The notes under the pieces: model-generated | The model's input: the letters and a program-made list of their open reading frames with translations, nothing else | Told to the model about the DNA's origin: nothing | The model's database searches: none | Made by a program: the position numbers and the translations under genes | Assembly: GCF_006517625.1 (NCBI RefSeq) | Contig: NZ_VHQI01000001.1 | Coordinates: forward strand, 502,180-566,179 | Source of the DNA: Mixta tenebrionis | GTDB taxonomy: Bacteria > Pseudomonadota > Gammaproteobacteria > Enterobacterales > Enterobacteriaceae | Direction of reading: 5' to 3' | DNA: 64,000 nt | In this document: piece by piece, positions 42,695-52,138 of the stretch | How the letters are laid out: each line of letters begins with the position of its first letter | Numbering within the stretch: the stretch's first letter is position 1

Positions 42695-43696
42695 TTGATA
42701 GATTTACGCAGTGATACGGTTACCCGTCCGTCACCGGCCATGCTGTCGGCGATCGTTTCCGCCCGCACCGGCGACGATGTCTATGGCGACGATCCGGAGG
42801 TTAACGCGCTGGAAGCGGAGGCGGCGCGCCTGAGCGGTAAGCAGGCGGCGCTGTTTTTACCTACCGGCACCCAGGCCAACCTGGTCGCCCTGCTCTCCCA
42901 CTGCCAGCGCGGCGATGAGTATATTGTCGGCCAGCAGGCGCATAACTATAAATATGAAGCGGGCGGCGCGGCGGTGCTGGGCAGTATCCAGCCGCAGCCG
43001 ATCGAAGCCGCGGAAGATGGCACGCTACCGCTGGAAAAAGTAGCGGCGGCGATTAAACCTGACGATATGCATTTCGCCCGTACCCGCCTGCTAAGCCTGG
43101 AAAATACCTTTGGCGGCCGGGTGCTGCCCGTCGCTTACCTGGCTGAAGCCTGGCGCTTTACGCGTGAGCGGCAGCTGGCGTTACACATTGACGGCGCACG
43201 CATCTTTAACGCCGCCGTCGCGCTGGAGCTGCCGCTATCCTCCCTCGCCTGCTATTGCGATACCCTGACCATCTGCCTGTCAAAAGGGCTGGGCGCGCCG
43301 GTAGGTTCGCTGCTGTGCGGCGACACAGACTATATACAGCGCGCGCGGCGCTGGCGCAAAATGACCGGCGGCGGTATGCGTCAGGCGGGCATTCTGGCGG
43401 CGGCGGGACGCTATGCGCTGGAAAATAACGTGATGCGGCTGCGGGAAGATCATGATAACGCCGACTGGCTGGCGCAACAGCTACAGGCGCTGGGTATCAG
43501 GGTCAGCCAGCATACCAATATGGTCTTTGCCCAGCTGCCGCCGGAACAGGCGGCGCCGCTGCAGGCGTGGATGCAGGCGCGCAATATCCTGATTTCGGCA
43601 GCGCCGGTTACGCGGCTGGTTACCCATCTGGATGTCGATCGCGCCGCGCTACAGCAGGTGGTTGCCCAGTGGAAGGCTTTCCTCGCGGCACAGTAA
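42695..43696 (+). CDS. ltaE: Low-specificity L-threonine aldolase
   Basis: 333-residue PLP enzyme splitting threonine or allo-threonine to glycine and acetaldehyde. The PLP lysine is K197 in CLSKGLGAPVGS. The start must be TTG at 42695: it follows GAGGAG at 7-nt spacing, the protein then reads IDLRSDTVTRP like E. coli LtaE (333 residues), and no ATG lies nearby in frame. Transcription may come from poxB read-through past the terminator. Its 3' end overlaps the oppositely oriented amiD by 77 bp. Confidence 0.95.
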   Translation: MIDLRSDTVTRPSPAMLSAIVSARTGDDVYGDDPEVNALEAEAARLSGKQAALFLPTGTQANLVALLSHCQRGDEYIVGQQAHNYKYEAGGAAVLGSIQPQPIEAAEDGTLPLEKVAAAIKPDDMHFARTRLLSLENTFGGRVLPVAYLAEAWRFTRERQLALHIDGARIFNAAVALELPLSSLACYCDTLTICLSKGLGAPVGSLLCGDTDYIQRARRWRKMTGGGMRQAGILAAAGRYALENNVMRLREDHDNADWLAQQLQALGIRVSQHTNMVFAQLPPEQAAPLQAWMQARNILISAAPVTRLVTHLDVDRAALQQVVAQWKAFLAAQ

Positions 43697-44528
43697 CGTG
43701 TCGCTTCCAGCCGCCATATTTTTCCACCAGCGCCTGAGCGATCGCCAGCGTTTCCGCATCGGCCAGCCCGCGGTAGTCGGCGGGCCGAAAATGCATCTGA
43801 AAAGCGGCAATCAGGTTTTGCCGCTCTGTCGGCGTCAGCGCTGCATCTACCTGATAGCCATAGCACGCCAGCAGCGCCAGCAGCGCTTCCTGCTCTACCG
43901 GCTGATGCGGATCGCGCTCCTGTAACAGCGCCTTCACCCTTGAACCTTCCGGCCAGGCGCCGATGCCCTGCGCTGCCAGCTGCGCCCACGGAAAGCGCGG
44001 GCCGGGATCCTGTTTACGCTGCGGCGCGATATCGCTGTGGCCGACAATATTTTGCGGCTCAATGCCGTAGCGCTGCGTTAAATCACGCAGCAGCGGCAAC
44101 AGCGCGTCGATCTGCTGCGGGGCAAAGGGATAAAACTGCCGTCCCTGCGGCGTATAGCGGTAGCCGGCATTGACCAGCTCAACGCCGACGGAGGTATCGT
44201 TAAGGCGCGTCGCGCCACGCCAGTAGCTGGCGCCGGCATGCCAGGCGAGCTGCTCTTCCGGCACCAGCTGCAAGATTAATGGCGTACCACGATGCCGCGA
44301 CGGATGGGCAGGAATCAGGTAGTGCACGCTGACCGCGTTATCCGTCAGCGTCGCCAGCGACGAGGGCAAATCCTCCGCCGTATAGTGAATCACCACGCTT
44401 TTTATGCGCGGCCTGGCGCCCAACGCCGCGTGACGCGTATCGACGCTGTAGCCCTGGCGCTGCTGCAGACCGCCCGAACCACAGCCGGCCAGCAGCAGCG
44501 TCAGCAGCAGCCAGACGCCGCGTTTCAC
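43620..44528 (-). CDS. amiD: N-acetylmuramoyl-L-alanine amidase AmiD (lipoprotein)
   Basis: 302-residue outer-membrane lipoprotein amidase that cleaves peptidoglycan and anhydro-muropeptides. Lipobox LLAGC with the lipidated Cys at 16; zinc ligands H48 (VIHYTAED), H164 (GHSDIAPQ) and D174 (RKQDPG). A C-terminal peptidoglycan-binding-like region follows. E. coli AmiD (276 residues) ends just after EKYG; here a further 24 or so basic, proline-rich residues ([14 protein letters not shown]...) extend the protein, and this tail is encoded opposite the last 77 bp of ltaE. Start overlaps the ybjQ stop by 4 bp. Confidence 0.94.
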   Translation of the reverse strand: MKRGVWLLLTLLLAGCGSGGLQQRQGYSVDTRHAALGARPRIKSVVIHYTAEDLPSSLATLTDNAVSVHYLIPAHPSRHRGTPLILQLVPEEQLAWHAGASYWRGATRLNDTSVGVELVNAGYRYTPQGRQFYPFAPQQIDALLPLLRDLTQRYGIEPQNIVGHSDIAPQRKQDPGPRFPWAQLAAQGIGAWPEGSRVKALLQERDPHQPVEQEALLALLACYGYQVDAALTPTERQNLIAAFQMHFRPADYRGLADAETLAIAQALVEKYGGWKRHVTVPRGKPSTGQPPAVARRDRHPDG

Positions 44529-44845
44529 CGCGTTTTTACCGCCGTACCGCTCACGCTGACCATCAGCATGCTGCTGTCTTTGCCCACGGTTTCATAGTCG
44601 ATATCGATGCCGACAATAGCATTAGCGCCCAGCGTTTTTGCCTGCGCCTCCATCTCTTCAAACGCCAGCTGACGCGCCTTGCGCAGCTCTTTTTCATAGG
44701 CGCCGGAGCGTCCGCCGACGATATCGCGTATACCGGCAAAAAAATCACGGAAAATATTGGCGCCGAGGATCGCCTCGCCGGTGACCACGCCGCAATACTC
44801 GGTGATCACCTCGCCTTCCAGCCCAGGGGTGGTAGTTAACTTCAT
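44525..44845 (-). CDS. ybjQ: UPF0145 family protein YbjQ
   Basis: 106-residue small cytosolic protein (E. coli 107) of the YbjQ/UPF0145 (heavy-metal-binding-like) family, which forms pentamers of a ferredoxin-like fold. Conserved [21 protein letters not shown] and [13 protein letters not shown] are present. The function is not known. It precedes amiD with a 4-bp ATGA overlap, indicating translational coupling, and is divergent from ybjP. Confidence 0.92.
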   Translation of the reverse strand: MKLTTTPGLEGEVITEYCGVVTGEAILGANIFRDFFAGIRDIVGGRSGAYEKELRKARQLAFEEMEAQAKTLGANAIVGIDIDYETVGKDSSMLMVSVSGTAVKTR

Positions 44846-44952
44846 CTCTTTCTCCTTTTCTGATTCAACGACAGTTTAGCCCGTGCCGGTAAAAAAGCGG
44901 GACTATACTCTATGCTAAAACAAAGCCTTGCCTGATGACATAAGGAAATCAG

Positions 44953-45495
44953 ATGAAAAACAACGCGATTGCCCTGTTGCTGCCTGCGGCCATGCTGCTA
45001 AGCGCCTGTACTACCGTCGAACCAGCCTATAAAGATATCGGTACGCGCGCGGCGCCCTGCACTGAGGGCGGGCCGGATAGCGTGGCGCAGAAGTTTTACG
45101 ATTTGCGTATCGCGCAGCCAACCCAGGGGTTGCCGGATAATCAGCTGCTGGCGCGCTACCGCCCTTATCTGAGCGAAAAGCTTTATCAAAGCCTGCTGGA
45201 AGCCAATACCCGCAGCGATAAACCTGCGGAATGGCGTCAGGGCGATCTCTTCTCCAGCCTGGCGCAGGGCCCGTCGACGGCAAAAGTAGCGAACGCCTCC
45301 ACCATCCCCAATACCGACGCGCGTAATATTCCCCTGCGCGTCAGCCTGACGCGGGAAGGCGACCGGCGCGTTAGCTGGCAGGATGAGGTGCTGATGGTGC
45401 GCGAAGGCACCTGCTGGACGGTTGATGACGTGCGCTACGTGGCGAACTGGCAGCACCCCGGCGGCGGCACGCTGACCCAGCTGCTGGAAAAATAA
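44953..45495 (+). CDS. ybjP: Lipoprotein YbjP
   Basis: 180-residue predicted lipoprotein (E. coli 171). Signal peptide with lipobox LLSAC and the acylated Cys at 19, followed by TTVEPAYKDIGTR. The C-terminal half has the conserved ASTIPNTDARNIPLRVSL and CWTVDDVRY. No function is known. It is monocistronic in appearance, upstream of artPIQM with a 216-bp gap containing an ArgR-type box. Confidence 0.92.
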   Translation: MKNNAIALLLPAAMLLSACTTVEPAYKDIGTRAAPCTEGGPDSVAQKFYDLRIAQPTQGLPDNQLLARYRPYLSEKLYQSLLEANTRSDKPAEWRQGDLFSSLAQGPSTAKVANASTIPNTDARNIPLRVSLTREGDRRVSWQDEVLMVREGTCWTVDDVRYVANWQHPGGGTLTQLLEK

Positions 45496-45650
45496 TCCGT
45501 CGTTTAGCGCGTCGCTCAGGGGGCGCGCTATGGTTATCGCAACCTGATTAAAATCGCCGCCTGTATGCACCGCGCCTTGCGGGCAACGCGCTATCTTGTG
45601 CTGAACTTCCCGCGTTTTGCTTTTCATTAATAAATTTTAACGCACAATGA

Positions 45651-45666
45651 TTGCATAACTATGCTG
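45651..45666 (+). promoter_or_regulatory. Candidate ArgR box upstream of artP
   Basis: TTGCATAACTATGCTG, a near palindrome TGCAT-N4-ATGC resembling half of a tandem ARG box (consensus TNTGAATWWWWATTCANW). Fourteen of its bases recur upstream of artJ. Both operons are ArgR-repressed in E. coli; binding here is inferred. Confidence 0.55.
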
Positions 45667-45711
45667 TCAACGTTAAGATCTGCGGCATCAATGGCTATTC
45701 AGTTTATGCGC

Positions 45712-46440
45712 ATGAGTATTCAACTTAACGGTATTAATTGCTTTTATGGCGCCCAGCAGGCGCTGTTTGATATACAGCTCACCTGCCCGGAAGGCGAAAC
45801 GCTGGTGCTGCTGGGGCCCAGCGGCGCGGGTAAAAGTTCGCTCCTGCGCGTATTAAACCTGCTGGAGATGCCGCGTTCCGGAACGCTGGATATCGCCGGC
45901 CATCATTTTGATTTCAGCCAGAAGCCGGGCGACAGCGCGATCCGCGAACTGCGGCAAAATGTCGGCATGGTTTTTCAGCAGTACAACCTCTGGCCGCACC
46001 TGACGGTGAAGCAGAACCTGATCGAAGCGCCCTGCCGCGTGCTGGGTCTGGATAAAGATCGGGCCCACGCGCGCGCCGATAAACTGCTTGAGCGTCTGCG
46101 CCTGACGCCGCATGCCGATCGCTTTCCGCTACAGCTTTCCGGCGGTCAGCAGCAGCGCGTCGCCATCGCGCGGGCGTTAATGATGGAGCCCGCCGTGCTG
46201 CTGTTTGATGAGCCTACCGCGGCGCTCGATCCGGAAATCACCGCGCAGATCGTCAGCATTATTCACGAACTGGCGCAAACCCATATCACCCAGGTGATCG
46301 TTACCCATGAAGTCGAGGTCGCCCGAAAAACGGCCAGCCGCGTGGTTTACATGGAGAACGGCTATATTGTTGAACAGGGTGACGCCAGCCGTTTTACACA
46401 GCCGCAAACCGAAGCGTTTGCCAACTATCTTTCGCACTAA
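45712..46440 (+). CDS. artP: Arginine ABC transporter ATP-binding protein ArtP
   Basis: 242-residue ATPase of the arginine importer ArtPQMI/J, same length as E. coli. Walker [10 protein letters not shown] at 35-43, Q-loop [12 protein letters not shown], signature LSGGQQQRV, Walker [13 protein letters not shown] and switch histidine in VTHEVE. I use the ATG at 45712 ([13 protein letters not shown]); the frame is open 17 codons earlier, but those codons fall on the ArgR-type box. First gene of artPIQM. Confidence 0.97.
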   Translation: MSIQLNGINCFYGAQQALFDIQLTCPEGETLVLLGPSGAGKSSLLRVLNLLEMPRSGTLDIAGHHFDFSQKPGDSAIRELRQNVGMVFQQYNLWPHLTVKQNLIEAPCRVLGLDKDRAHARADKLLERLRLTPHADRFPLQLSGGQQQRVAIARALMMEPAVLLFDEPTAALDPEITAQIVSIIHELAQTHITQVIVTHEVEVARKTASRVVYMENGYIVEQGDASRFTQPQTEAFANYLSH

Positions 46441-46454
46441 GTAAGGCCATAAAG

Positions 46455-47186
46455 ATGAAAAAAATTGTTCTTGCTGCCCTGATCGCCGGCATCAGCCTGA
46501 GCGCCTCCGCCGCTGACGCCATCCGTTTCGCCACCGAAGCCTCTTACCCTCCGTTTGAGTTTGTTGACGCCAGCAACAATATTATCGGCTTCGATGTCGA
46601 TCTGGCTAATGCGCTGTGTAAAGAGATGGAGGCCACCTGCACCTTCACCAACCAGGCGTTTGACAGCCTGATCCCCAGCCTGAAGTTTCGCCGTTTTGAT
46701 GCGGTAATGGCGGGCATGGATATCACCCCGGAGCGTGAAAAGCAGGTGCTGTTTACCGCCCCTTACTATGACAACTCCGCGCTGTTTATTGCGCAAAAAG
46801 GCAAAGTGGCGGATATCGCCGCGCTGAAAGGCAAGCGCGTCGGCGTGCAGAACGGCACCACCCATCAGAAATACCTGACGGATAAACAGAGCGATATCAA
46901 CACCGTACCTTATGACAGCTATCAGAACGCCATTCTCGATCTGAAAAATGGCCGTATCGACGCAGTCTTCGGCGACACCGCCGTGGTCAACGAGTGGCTG
47001 AAGCAAAACGCGAACCTCGCCGCCGTAGGCGACAAGGTGACCGACAAAGCCTACTTCGGCACCGGTCTGGGCATTGCCGTTCGTCAGGGCAACAGCGCGC
47101 TGCAGGAGAAATTTAACGCCGCGCTGGTTAAGATCAAAGCCGACGGCACCTATCAAACTATCTACAGCAAATGGTTCCAACAGTAA
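46455..47186 (+). CDS. artI: Arginine ABC transporter substrate-binding protein ArtI
   Basis: 243-residue periplasmic protein with a Sec signal peptide (cleavage after SASA near 19) and the amino-acid-binding SBP_bac_3 fold: FATEASYPPFEFVD, IIGFDVDLANALC, DAVMAGMDITPER and NGTTHQKY. Length equals E. coli ArtI. It is the second gene of the operon, 14 bp after artP. The paralogue artJ is encoded separately at 48726. Confidence 0.95.
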   Translation: MKKIVLAALIAGISLSASAADAIRFATEASYPPFEFVDASNNIIGFDVDLANALCKEMEATCTFTNQAFDSLIPSLKFRRFDAVMAGMDITPEREKQVLFTAPYYDNSALFIAQKGKVADIAALKGKRVGVQNGTTHQKYLTDKQSDINTVPYDSYQNAILDLKNGRIDAVFGDTAVVNEWLKQNANLAAVGDKVTDKAYFGTGLGIAVRQGNSALQEKFNAALVKIKADGTYQTIYSKWFQQ

Positions 47187-47190
47187 TTAG

Positions 47191-47907
47191 ATGAACGAAT
47201 TTCTTCCTCTGGCAAGCGCCGCCGGCATGACCGTCGGCCTTGCCGTATGCGCCCTGGTGATTGGCCTGGCGCTGGCGATGCTGTTTGCCGGCTGGGAATC
47301 GGTGCGCTGGCGTCCAGTCGCCTGGCTCGGCACCGGGCTGGTCACGCTGCTGCGCGGCCTGCCGGAAATTCTGGTGGTGCTGTTTATTTACTTCGGCGCC
47401 TCCCAGCTGCTGCTGACGCTCTCCGACGGCTTTGTGATTAATTTCGGCCTGTTTACGCTGCCGGTGCAGATGCAGATCGATGATTTCAACGTCAGCCCTT
47501 TCCTGTGCGGCGTGATTGCGCTGGCGATCCTCTACTCCGCCTACGCTTCGCAGACGCTGCGCGGCGCGCTGAAGGCGGTGCCGGTCGGCCAGTGGGAATC
47601 GGGTCAGGCGCTGGGCATGAAAAAATCGGCGATTTTCTTCCGCCTGATTATGCCGCAGATGTGGCGCCACGCCCTGCCGGGGCTGGGCAACCAGTGGCTG
47701 GTGCTGTTGAAGGATACCGCGCTGGTATCGCTGATCAGCGTCAACGATCTGATGCTGCAAACCCGCAGCATCGCCACGCGCACCCAGGAGCCCTTTACCT
47801 GGTATCTGGTGGCGGCGGCGATCTATCTGGTCGTCACCCTGCTGAGCCAGGCGGTGCTGAAGCGTATTGAGCTGCGTACCACGCGCTTTGAACGGGGGAA
47901 CCGCTGA
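47191..47907 (+). CDS. artQ: Arginine ABC transporter permease ArtQ
   Basis: 238-residue inner-membrane permease (same length as E. coli), HisMQ family, with the EAA-type loop [22 protein letters not shown] that contacts ArtP. Five hydrophobic helices. It starts 4 bp after artI, and its stop overlaps the artM start by one base, so the two permeases are probably made in equal amounts. Confidence 0.96.
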   Translation: MNEFLPLASAAGMTVGLAVCALVIGLALAMLFAGWESVRWRPVAWLGTGLVTLLRGLPEILVVLFIYFGASQLLLTLSDGFVINFGLFTLPVQMQIDDFNVSPFLCGVIALAILYSAYASQTLRGALKAVPVGQWESGQALGMKKSAIFFRLIMPQMWRHALPGLGNQWLVLLKDTALVSLISVNDLMLQTRSIATRTQEPFTWYLVAAAIYLVVTLLSQAVLKRIELRTTRFERGNR

Positions 47908-48575
47908 TGCTGGACTACTTGCCTGAGCTACTGAAAGGGCTGCATACCAGCCTGACGCTGACCCTGGCCTCGCTGGCGGCGGCGCTGCTGCTTTCGCTGC
48001 TGTTCACCGTGGTGCTGGCGCTGAAAACGCCGGTGGTCAATCTGCTGGTCAGGGGCTATATAACCCTGTTTACCGGCACGCCGCTGCTGGTGCAGATTTT
48101 CTTAATCTATTACGGACCGGGGCAGTTCCCTTCCATCCAGAATATTCCCTGGCTGTGGCAGCTCTTTTCTCAGCCCTGGCTGTGCGCCCTGCTTGCGCTG
48201 TCGCTGAACAGCGCCGCCTATACCACGCTGCTGTTCCACGGCGCGGTACGCGCTATTCCGGCGGGGCAGTGGCAATCCTGCGCGGCGCTGGGCATGACGC
48301 GCCAGCATACGCTGCGTATTCTGCTGCCCTACGCCTTTAAGCGCGCCCTCTCTTCCTACTCTAACGAAGTCGTGCTGGTGTTTAAGAGCACCTCGCTCGC
48401 CTATACCATTACGCTGATGGAAGTGATGGGCCACGGCCAGATGCTCTATGGCCGCACTTACGATGTCATGGTGTTTGCCGCCGCCGGGCTGATCTACCTG
48501 TGCGTTAACGGCCTGCTGACATTGCTGATGCGTTTAATTGAGCATCGCGCGCTGGCTTTTGAGCGCCGCAGCTAA
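47907..48575 (+). CDS. artM: Arginine ABC transporter permease ArtM
   Basis: 222-residue permease partner of ArtQ (same length as E. coli), with the EAA loop SCAALGMTRQHTLRILLPYAFKR. Last gene of artPIQM, followed by a terminator. Together ArtQ and ArtM form the membrane channel energised by ArtP and supplied by ArtI or ArtJ. Confidence 0.96.
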   Translation: MLDYLPELLKGLHTSLTLTLASLAAALLLSLLFTVVLALKTPVVNLLVRGYITLFTGTPLLVQIFLIYYGPGQFPSIQNIPWLWQLFSQPWLCALLALSLNSAAYTTLLFHGAVRAIPAGQWQSCAALGMTRQHTLRILLPYAFKRALSSYSNEVVLVFKSTSLAYTITLMEVMGHGQMLYGRTYDVMVFAAAGLIYLCVNGLLTLLMRLIEHRALAFERRS

Positions 48576-48599
48576 AGCGCGCAGCCTGACATCACGTAT

Positions 48600-48627
48600 A
48601 AAAAGGCGGGCGTACCCCGCCTTTTTT
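48600..48627 (+). terminator. Intrinsic terminator after artM
   Basis: AAAAAGGCGGG and CCCCGCCTTTTTT form a GC-rich stem around a 3-4 nt loop, 24 bp past the artM stop. It isolates artJ, which has its own promoter region. Confidence 0.9.
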
Positions 48628-48646
48628 CATTACTTATACATTTTAA

Positions 48647-48662
48647 TTGCATAACCATGCAT
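48647..48662 (+). promoter_or_regulatory. Candidate ArgR box upstream of artJ
   Basis: TTGCATAACCATGCAT, with the perfect palindrome TGCAT-AACC-ATGCA, 64 bp before the artJ start. It is nearly identical to the site before artP. An AT-rich segment just upstream (ACTTATACATTTTAA) could be the second half of a tandem ARG box. Confidence 0.6.
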
Positions 48663-48725
48663 TAAATGGCATCTTAGTTCTCGCCGCCGGGCAAAAAATG
48701 ATAATGAGAAAAAGGAGAGCTTTCG

Positions 48726-49457
48726 ATGAAAAAATGGTTACTGGCCGCCATGCTGGCGGGTGTGGCAATGCAGGCTGGCGCAGCGGAAAAAATTCGTTTT
48801 GCATCCTCAGCCACCTATCCGCCGTTTGAGTCCATGAGCAGCGAGAATCAAATTGTCGGCTTCGACATCGATTTAGCTAAAGCCCTGTGCCAGCATCTTA
48901 AGGCGGACTGCACCTTTACCAATAACGCCTTCGACAGCCTGATCCCGGCGCTGAAATTCCGTCGCTACGATGCGGTGATTTCCGGTATGGATATCACGCC
49001 GGAGCGCAGCAAGCAGGTAGCCTTCACCCGCCCCTACTACGCCAACTCGGCCATCGTGATTGCGGCAAAAGATAAATACCAGACGATGACGGCGCTGAAA
49101 GGCAAACGCATCGGTATGGAAAACGGCACCACGCACCAGCGCTATATGCAGGATAAACATCCGGAAGTGATCACCGTAGCTTACGACAGCTATCAGAACG
49201 CCATTCTCGATCTGAAAAACGGTCGTCTTGACGGCGTATTCGGCGATACGGCGGTGGTAAACGAATGGCTGAAAGAGAACCCGCAGCTGGGCACGGTCGG
49301 CGAAGCGGTCACCGATCCGCAATATTTCGGCGTTGGGCTGGGCATTGCGGTACGCCCCGATAATCAGGCGCTGCTGAGCAAGCTGAACGGCGCGCTGGAT
49401 GCCATCACCGCTGACGGCACGCTGAAAAAAATCAACGACAGGTGGTTTGCCAAATAA
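48726..49457 (+). CDS. artJ: L-arginine-binding periplasmic protein ArtJ
   Basis: 243-residue periplasmic arginine receptor, the high-specificity partner of ArtPQM in E. coli. Signal peptide MKKWLLAAMLAGVAMQ with cleavage after AGAA-type residues near 19, then FASSATYPPFESM, GFDIDLAKALC and the rest of the SBP fold. Clearly a paralogue of artI. Strong ribosome-binding site AAGGAG at 7-nt spacing. Own transcription unit behind the artM terminator, with a candidate ArgR box. Confidence 0.96.
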   Translation: MKKWLLAAMLAGVAMQAGAAEKIRFASSATYPPFESMSSENQIVGFDIDLAKALCQHLKADCTFTNNAFDSLIPALKFRRYDAVISGMDITPERSKQVAFTRPYYANSAIVIAAKDKYQTMTALKGKRIGMENGTTHQRYMQDKHPEVITVAYDSYQNAILDLKNGRLDGVFGDTAVVNEWLKENPQLGTVGEAVTDPQYFGVGLGIAVRPDNQALLSKLNGALDAITADGTLKKINDRWFAK

Positions 49458-49500
49458 GCGGCCTCCGCGCCGGTCAGCATTGCCCGCCCGGCGCGGCATA

Positions 49501-50628
49501 TTATCGACGCTGCAGCAGCGTCAGCACTTCATAATGCGCGGTATGGGGAAACATATCGAACAGCTGAACGCGGCAAATGTGGTAACCCTCAAGACGGGCG
49601 ATATCCTGCGCCATACTCTCTGCGTTACAGCTGGAATAGAGCAGCCATGCGGGCGCCATACTGCTCAGGTAAGCGCAAAGCTCTGCGCCGATACCGCGCC
49701 GCGGCGGATTGACCAGCACCAGATCCGGCACCGCCTCTTCGCCGCTGGCGAAGCGGGTTGAATCCAGCGCCGCAAACCGCACCTTATCCAGTCCAAGCTG
49801 CTGCGCGGAACGTTGCGCGCAGGCGATCGCCTCCGCACTAATCTCAATGCCGGTCAGCTGCATTTCCGGCGTGGCGCAATGCAGGCCAAAGCCGCCGACG
49901 CCGCAAAACAGATCCCACATCGCCTTCACCGGCAGCTCGCTGACCCACTGGCGCGCCGTAGCGTAAAGCTGTGCCGCCACGGCAGGGTTGGTCTGAAAGA
50001 AGCTGCGCGGGCGCACCCAGAGCGGAACATGATTCAGCCGTTCAGCCAGCGCCTGATTTTCCGTCAGCGCAATCTCCTGCTCCCCTTCCAGTATCGCCAT
50101 CGGCACCGGCTGAATATTGGCGGAGATCACCGCCAGCTGCGGCAGCTGCTGCTGTAGCCACGGCAGCGCGGCACGCAGCTGCGCCAGCTTGCTGGTGGAA
50201 CGCAGCACAAAGCGCAGCATCAGAGCGCCATCCAGCGTGCTTTCGCTCAGCAGCAGAAACTTCAGCTCGCCGCGCCGGCGCGCCACGTTGTAGGGCGTCA
50301 GACCGGCGCGGGCGATAAAGGGCTGCAGCGCCGCGAATACCGGCGCAAAGCTGGCGGGATAGAGCGGACAGCTGGTCAGATCTACCGGGCTGCCGTCTCG
50401 CCGCAGCAGCCCCAGCACCGGGCGTTCAACGCTGCCGCTGACCACCATTTTTGCCTTGTTGCGAAACGCCTGCTGCGCCGAGCTTACCGGCGCCTGCCAT
50501 GCCGCAACCGGAAACGGGGCCAGCAGCGCCTGCAGATGCGCCTGTTTCTGTTCCAGCTGTTGTGAATAGGGGATTTTCAGCCACTGGCAGGAGCGACAGC
50601 GGTCTGCATCGTAAAGTGCGCAATGCAT
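49501..50628 (-). CDS. rlmC: 23S rRNA (uracil-747-C5)-methyltransferase RlmC
   Basis: 375-residue SAM-dependent RNA methyltransferase (E. coli RlmC/RumB 375) that makes m5U747 in 23S rRNA. The iron-sulfur cluster cysteines C3, C11 and C14 are at the N-terminus ([16 protein letters not shown]). The SAM site has [15 protein letters not shown], and the catalytic cysteine is in [12 protein letters not shown]. Convergent with artJ; a GC-rich inverted repeat (49465-49473/49488-49496) lies between but lacks a U-tract. Confidence 0.97.
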   Translation of the reverse strand: MHCALYDADRCRSCQWLKIPYSQQLEQKQAHLQALLAPFPVAAWQAPVSSAQQAFRNKAKMVVSGSVERPVLGLLRRDGSPVDLTSCPLYPASFAPVFAALQPFIARAGLTPYNVARRRGELKFLLLSESTLDGALMLRFVLRSTSKLAQLRAALPWLQQQLPQLAVISANIQPVPMAILEGEQEIALTENQALAERLNHVPLWVRPRSFFQTNPAVAAQLYATARQWVSELPVKAMWDLFCGVGGFGLHCATPEMQLTGIEISAEAIACAQRSAQQLGLDKVRFAALDSTRFASGEEAVPDLVLVNPPRRGIGAELCAYLSSMAPAWLLYSSCNAESMAQDIARLEGYHICRVQLFDMFPHTAHYEVLTLLQRR

Positions 50629-50688
50629 GATTTAGCCTGTGATGAGTGGGTGTACCTGTTGCGGGGCAGGATTGTACCACCAGTCCGC

Positions 50689-51165
50689 TCAGCTGCGCTG
50701 AAAAAATTGTCGGCTGCTGGCAGGCAGAAACAGCAGCGCCAGCACCAGCAGATCGGGCACCTTATGCATCATCAGGCTGTGCAGTATCTCGAAGCGGTTA
50801 GCGCCGCTGATGCTGAAAATTTCCGCATAGACGCCACCCACCGAAGCGGCGCACATATAAAGCACCACCACCGCCTGGGTCAGCGCATAGCCCCAGCGTC
50901 CGCGCCGGGAGCCGCGCATCAGCGTCAGCGCGCAGCGCAGTTCGATACAGAAAATAAGCTGGCTGATAATCAGAATCAGGGTGGAATCCCATGACTGCGC
51001 GCTGCGATGCACCAAATCGGCCACGCCGTCATAGCCCAGCTCATTGACTAACAGCAGCAGGCTGATGCAGCGGGTAGCGACGATCGCCTGTCCGGCGATG
51101 GTCACCGGCACAGGCGCCTGCTGACGACGAACGACCGCATTACCGGTTCTGAAAACTTCCGACAT
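50689..51165 (-). CDS. ybjO: Inner-membrane protein YbjO
   Basis: 158-residue predicted membrane protein with four hydrophobic segments, matching E. coli YbjO (162) in place and in motifs such as FCIELRCALTLMRG and EILHSLMMHKVPDLLVLALLFLP. The family (DUF2593) has no assigned function. I choose the ATG at 51165 (MSEVFRTGNAVV), which has GGAGGGG at a suitable distance; an ATG three codons earlier is too close to that site, and others upstream have none. It lies between potI and rlmC as in E. coli. Confidence 0.88.
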   Translation of the reverse strand: MSEVFRTGNAVVRRQQAPVPVTIAGQAIVATRCISLLLLVNELGYDGVADLVHRSAQSWDSTLILIISQLIFCIELRCALTLMRGSRRGRWGYALTQAVVVLYMCAASVGGVYAEIFSISGANRFEILHSLMMHKVPDLLVLALLFLPASSRQFFQRS

Positions 51166-51292
51166 TATTCGCATCCCCTCCATCGCAGCAGCTTCTGCGC
51201 CCGGCATGGCGGCAGAACGCGCCTGACACCTTGCCGGACGCGGCCTGACAACGCCCAGGCTCTGCTGTCAATATTGGCAAAAGTTTCAGAAT

Positions 51293-52138
51293 TTAGCCAC
51301 GTCTCGCCTTCTGAATATCACGTACGCGCTTTTTTTCCTCGTTCGCCATCAGCCGCCAGGCAATAAAGCCCACCAGCCCCACCACAAACAGAATCAGCGA
51401 GGCCAGCGCGTTAATTTCCGGATTAACGCCGCGCCGCACGGTAGCGAAGATCGCCATCGGCAAGGTGGTAGCGCCTGGGCCGGTGACAAAGCTGGAGATA
51501 ACCAAATCATCCAGCGACAGCGTAAACGCCAGCAGCCAGCCGGTAACCAGCGCCGGCGCGATCATCGGGACGGTAATCACAAAGAACACCTTCAGCGGCG
51601 TCGCGCCGAGATCCATCGCCGCCTCTTCAACAGAGCGATCCAGCTCGCGCAGGCGCGCGTTGATTACCACCGCAACATAGGCGGTACAGAAGGTAACGTG
51701 CGCCAGCCAGATAGTCAGCATACCGCGATCGGCGGGCCAGCCGATGGCGTGCCCCATCGCCACAAACAGCAGCAGCAGCGACAGTCCGGTGATCACATCC
51801 GGCATTACCAGCGGCGCGGTCAGCATAAAGGCGAAGCCGGTAGCGCCTTTAAAGCGTCCGAAACGCACGATCACCACCGCCGCCAGGGTGCCCAGCACCA
51901 CCGCCATAGTGGCGCTGAGCGCGGCGATAGTCAGGCTGAGCGTTACCGCGCTTATCATCGCGCTGTCCTGAAACAGCACGCGATACCAGTGCAGCGAAAA
52001 GCTCTGCCAGACGGTAACCAGCTGCGAACTGTTAAAGGAGTAGGCTACCAGCAGCAGCATCGGCGCATAGAGGAAGCTAAAGCAGAGCAGCAGGATTACC
52101 AGCCGCCACGGCGAACGAACAGCGGGCAGATTGCTCAT
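51293..52138 (-). CDS. potI: Putrescine ABC transporter permease PotI
   Basis: 281-residue inner-membrane permease (same length as E. coli) with six hydrophobic helices and the EAA loop EAAMDLGATPLKVFFVITVPMI. With PotH it forms the channel of the putrescine importer PotFGHI. Its start overlaps the potH stop by 4 bp (ATGA), so translation is coupled. Confidence 0.97.
   Translation of the reverse strand: MSNLPAVRSPWRLVILLLCFSFLYAPMLLLVAYSFNSSQLVTVWQSFSLHWYRVLFQDSAMISAVTLSLTIAALSATMAVVLGTLAAVVIVRFGRFKGATGFAFMLTAPLVMPDVITGLSLLLLFVAMGHAIGWPADRGMLTIWLAHVTFCTAYVAVVINARLRELDRSVEEAAMDLGATPLKVFFVITVPMIAPALVTGWLLAFTLSLDDLVISSFVTGPGATTLPMAIFATVRRGVNPEINALASLILFVVGLVGFIAWRLMANEEKKRVRDIQKARRG

Noticed and set aside
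49465-49496. Inverted repeat between artJ and rlmC as a terminator
   Set aside because: The stem is strong but there is no U-tract on either transcript, so not called as a terminator.
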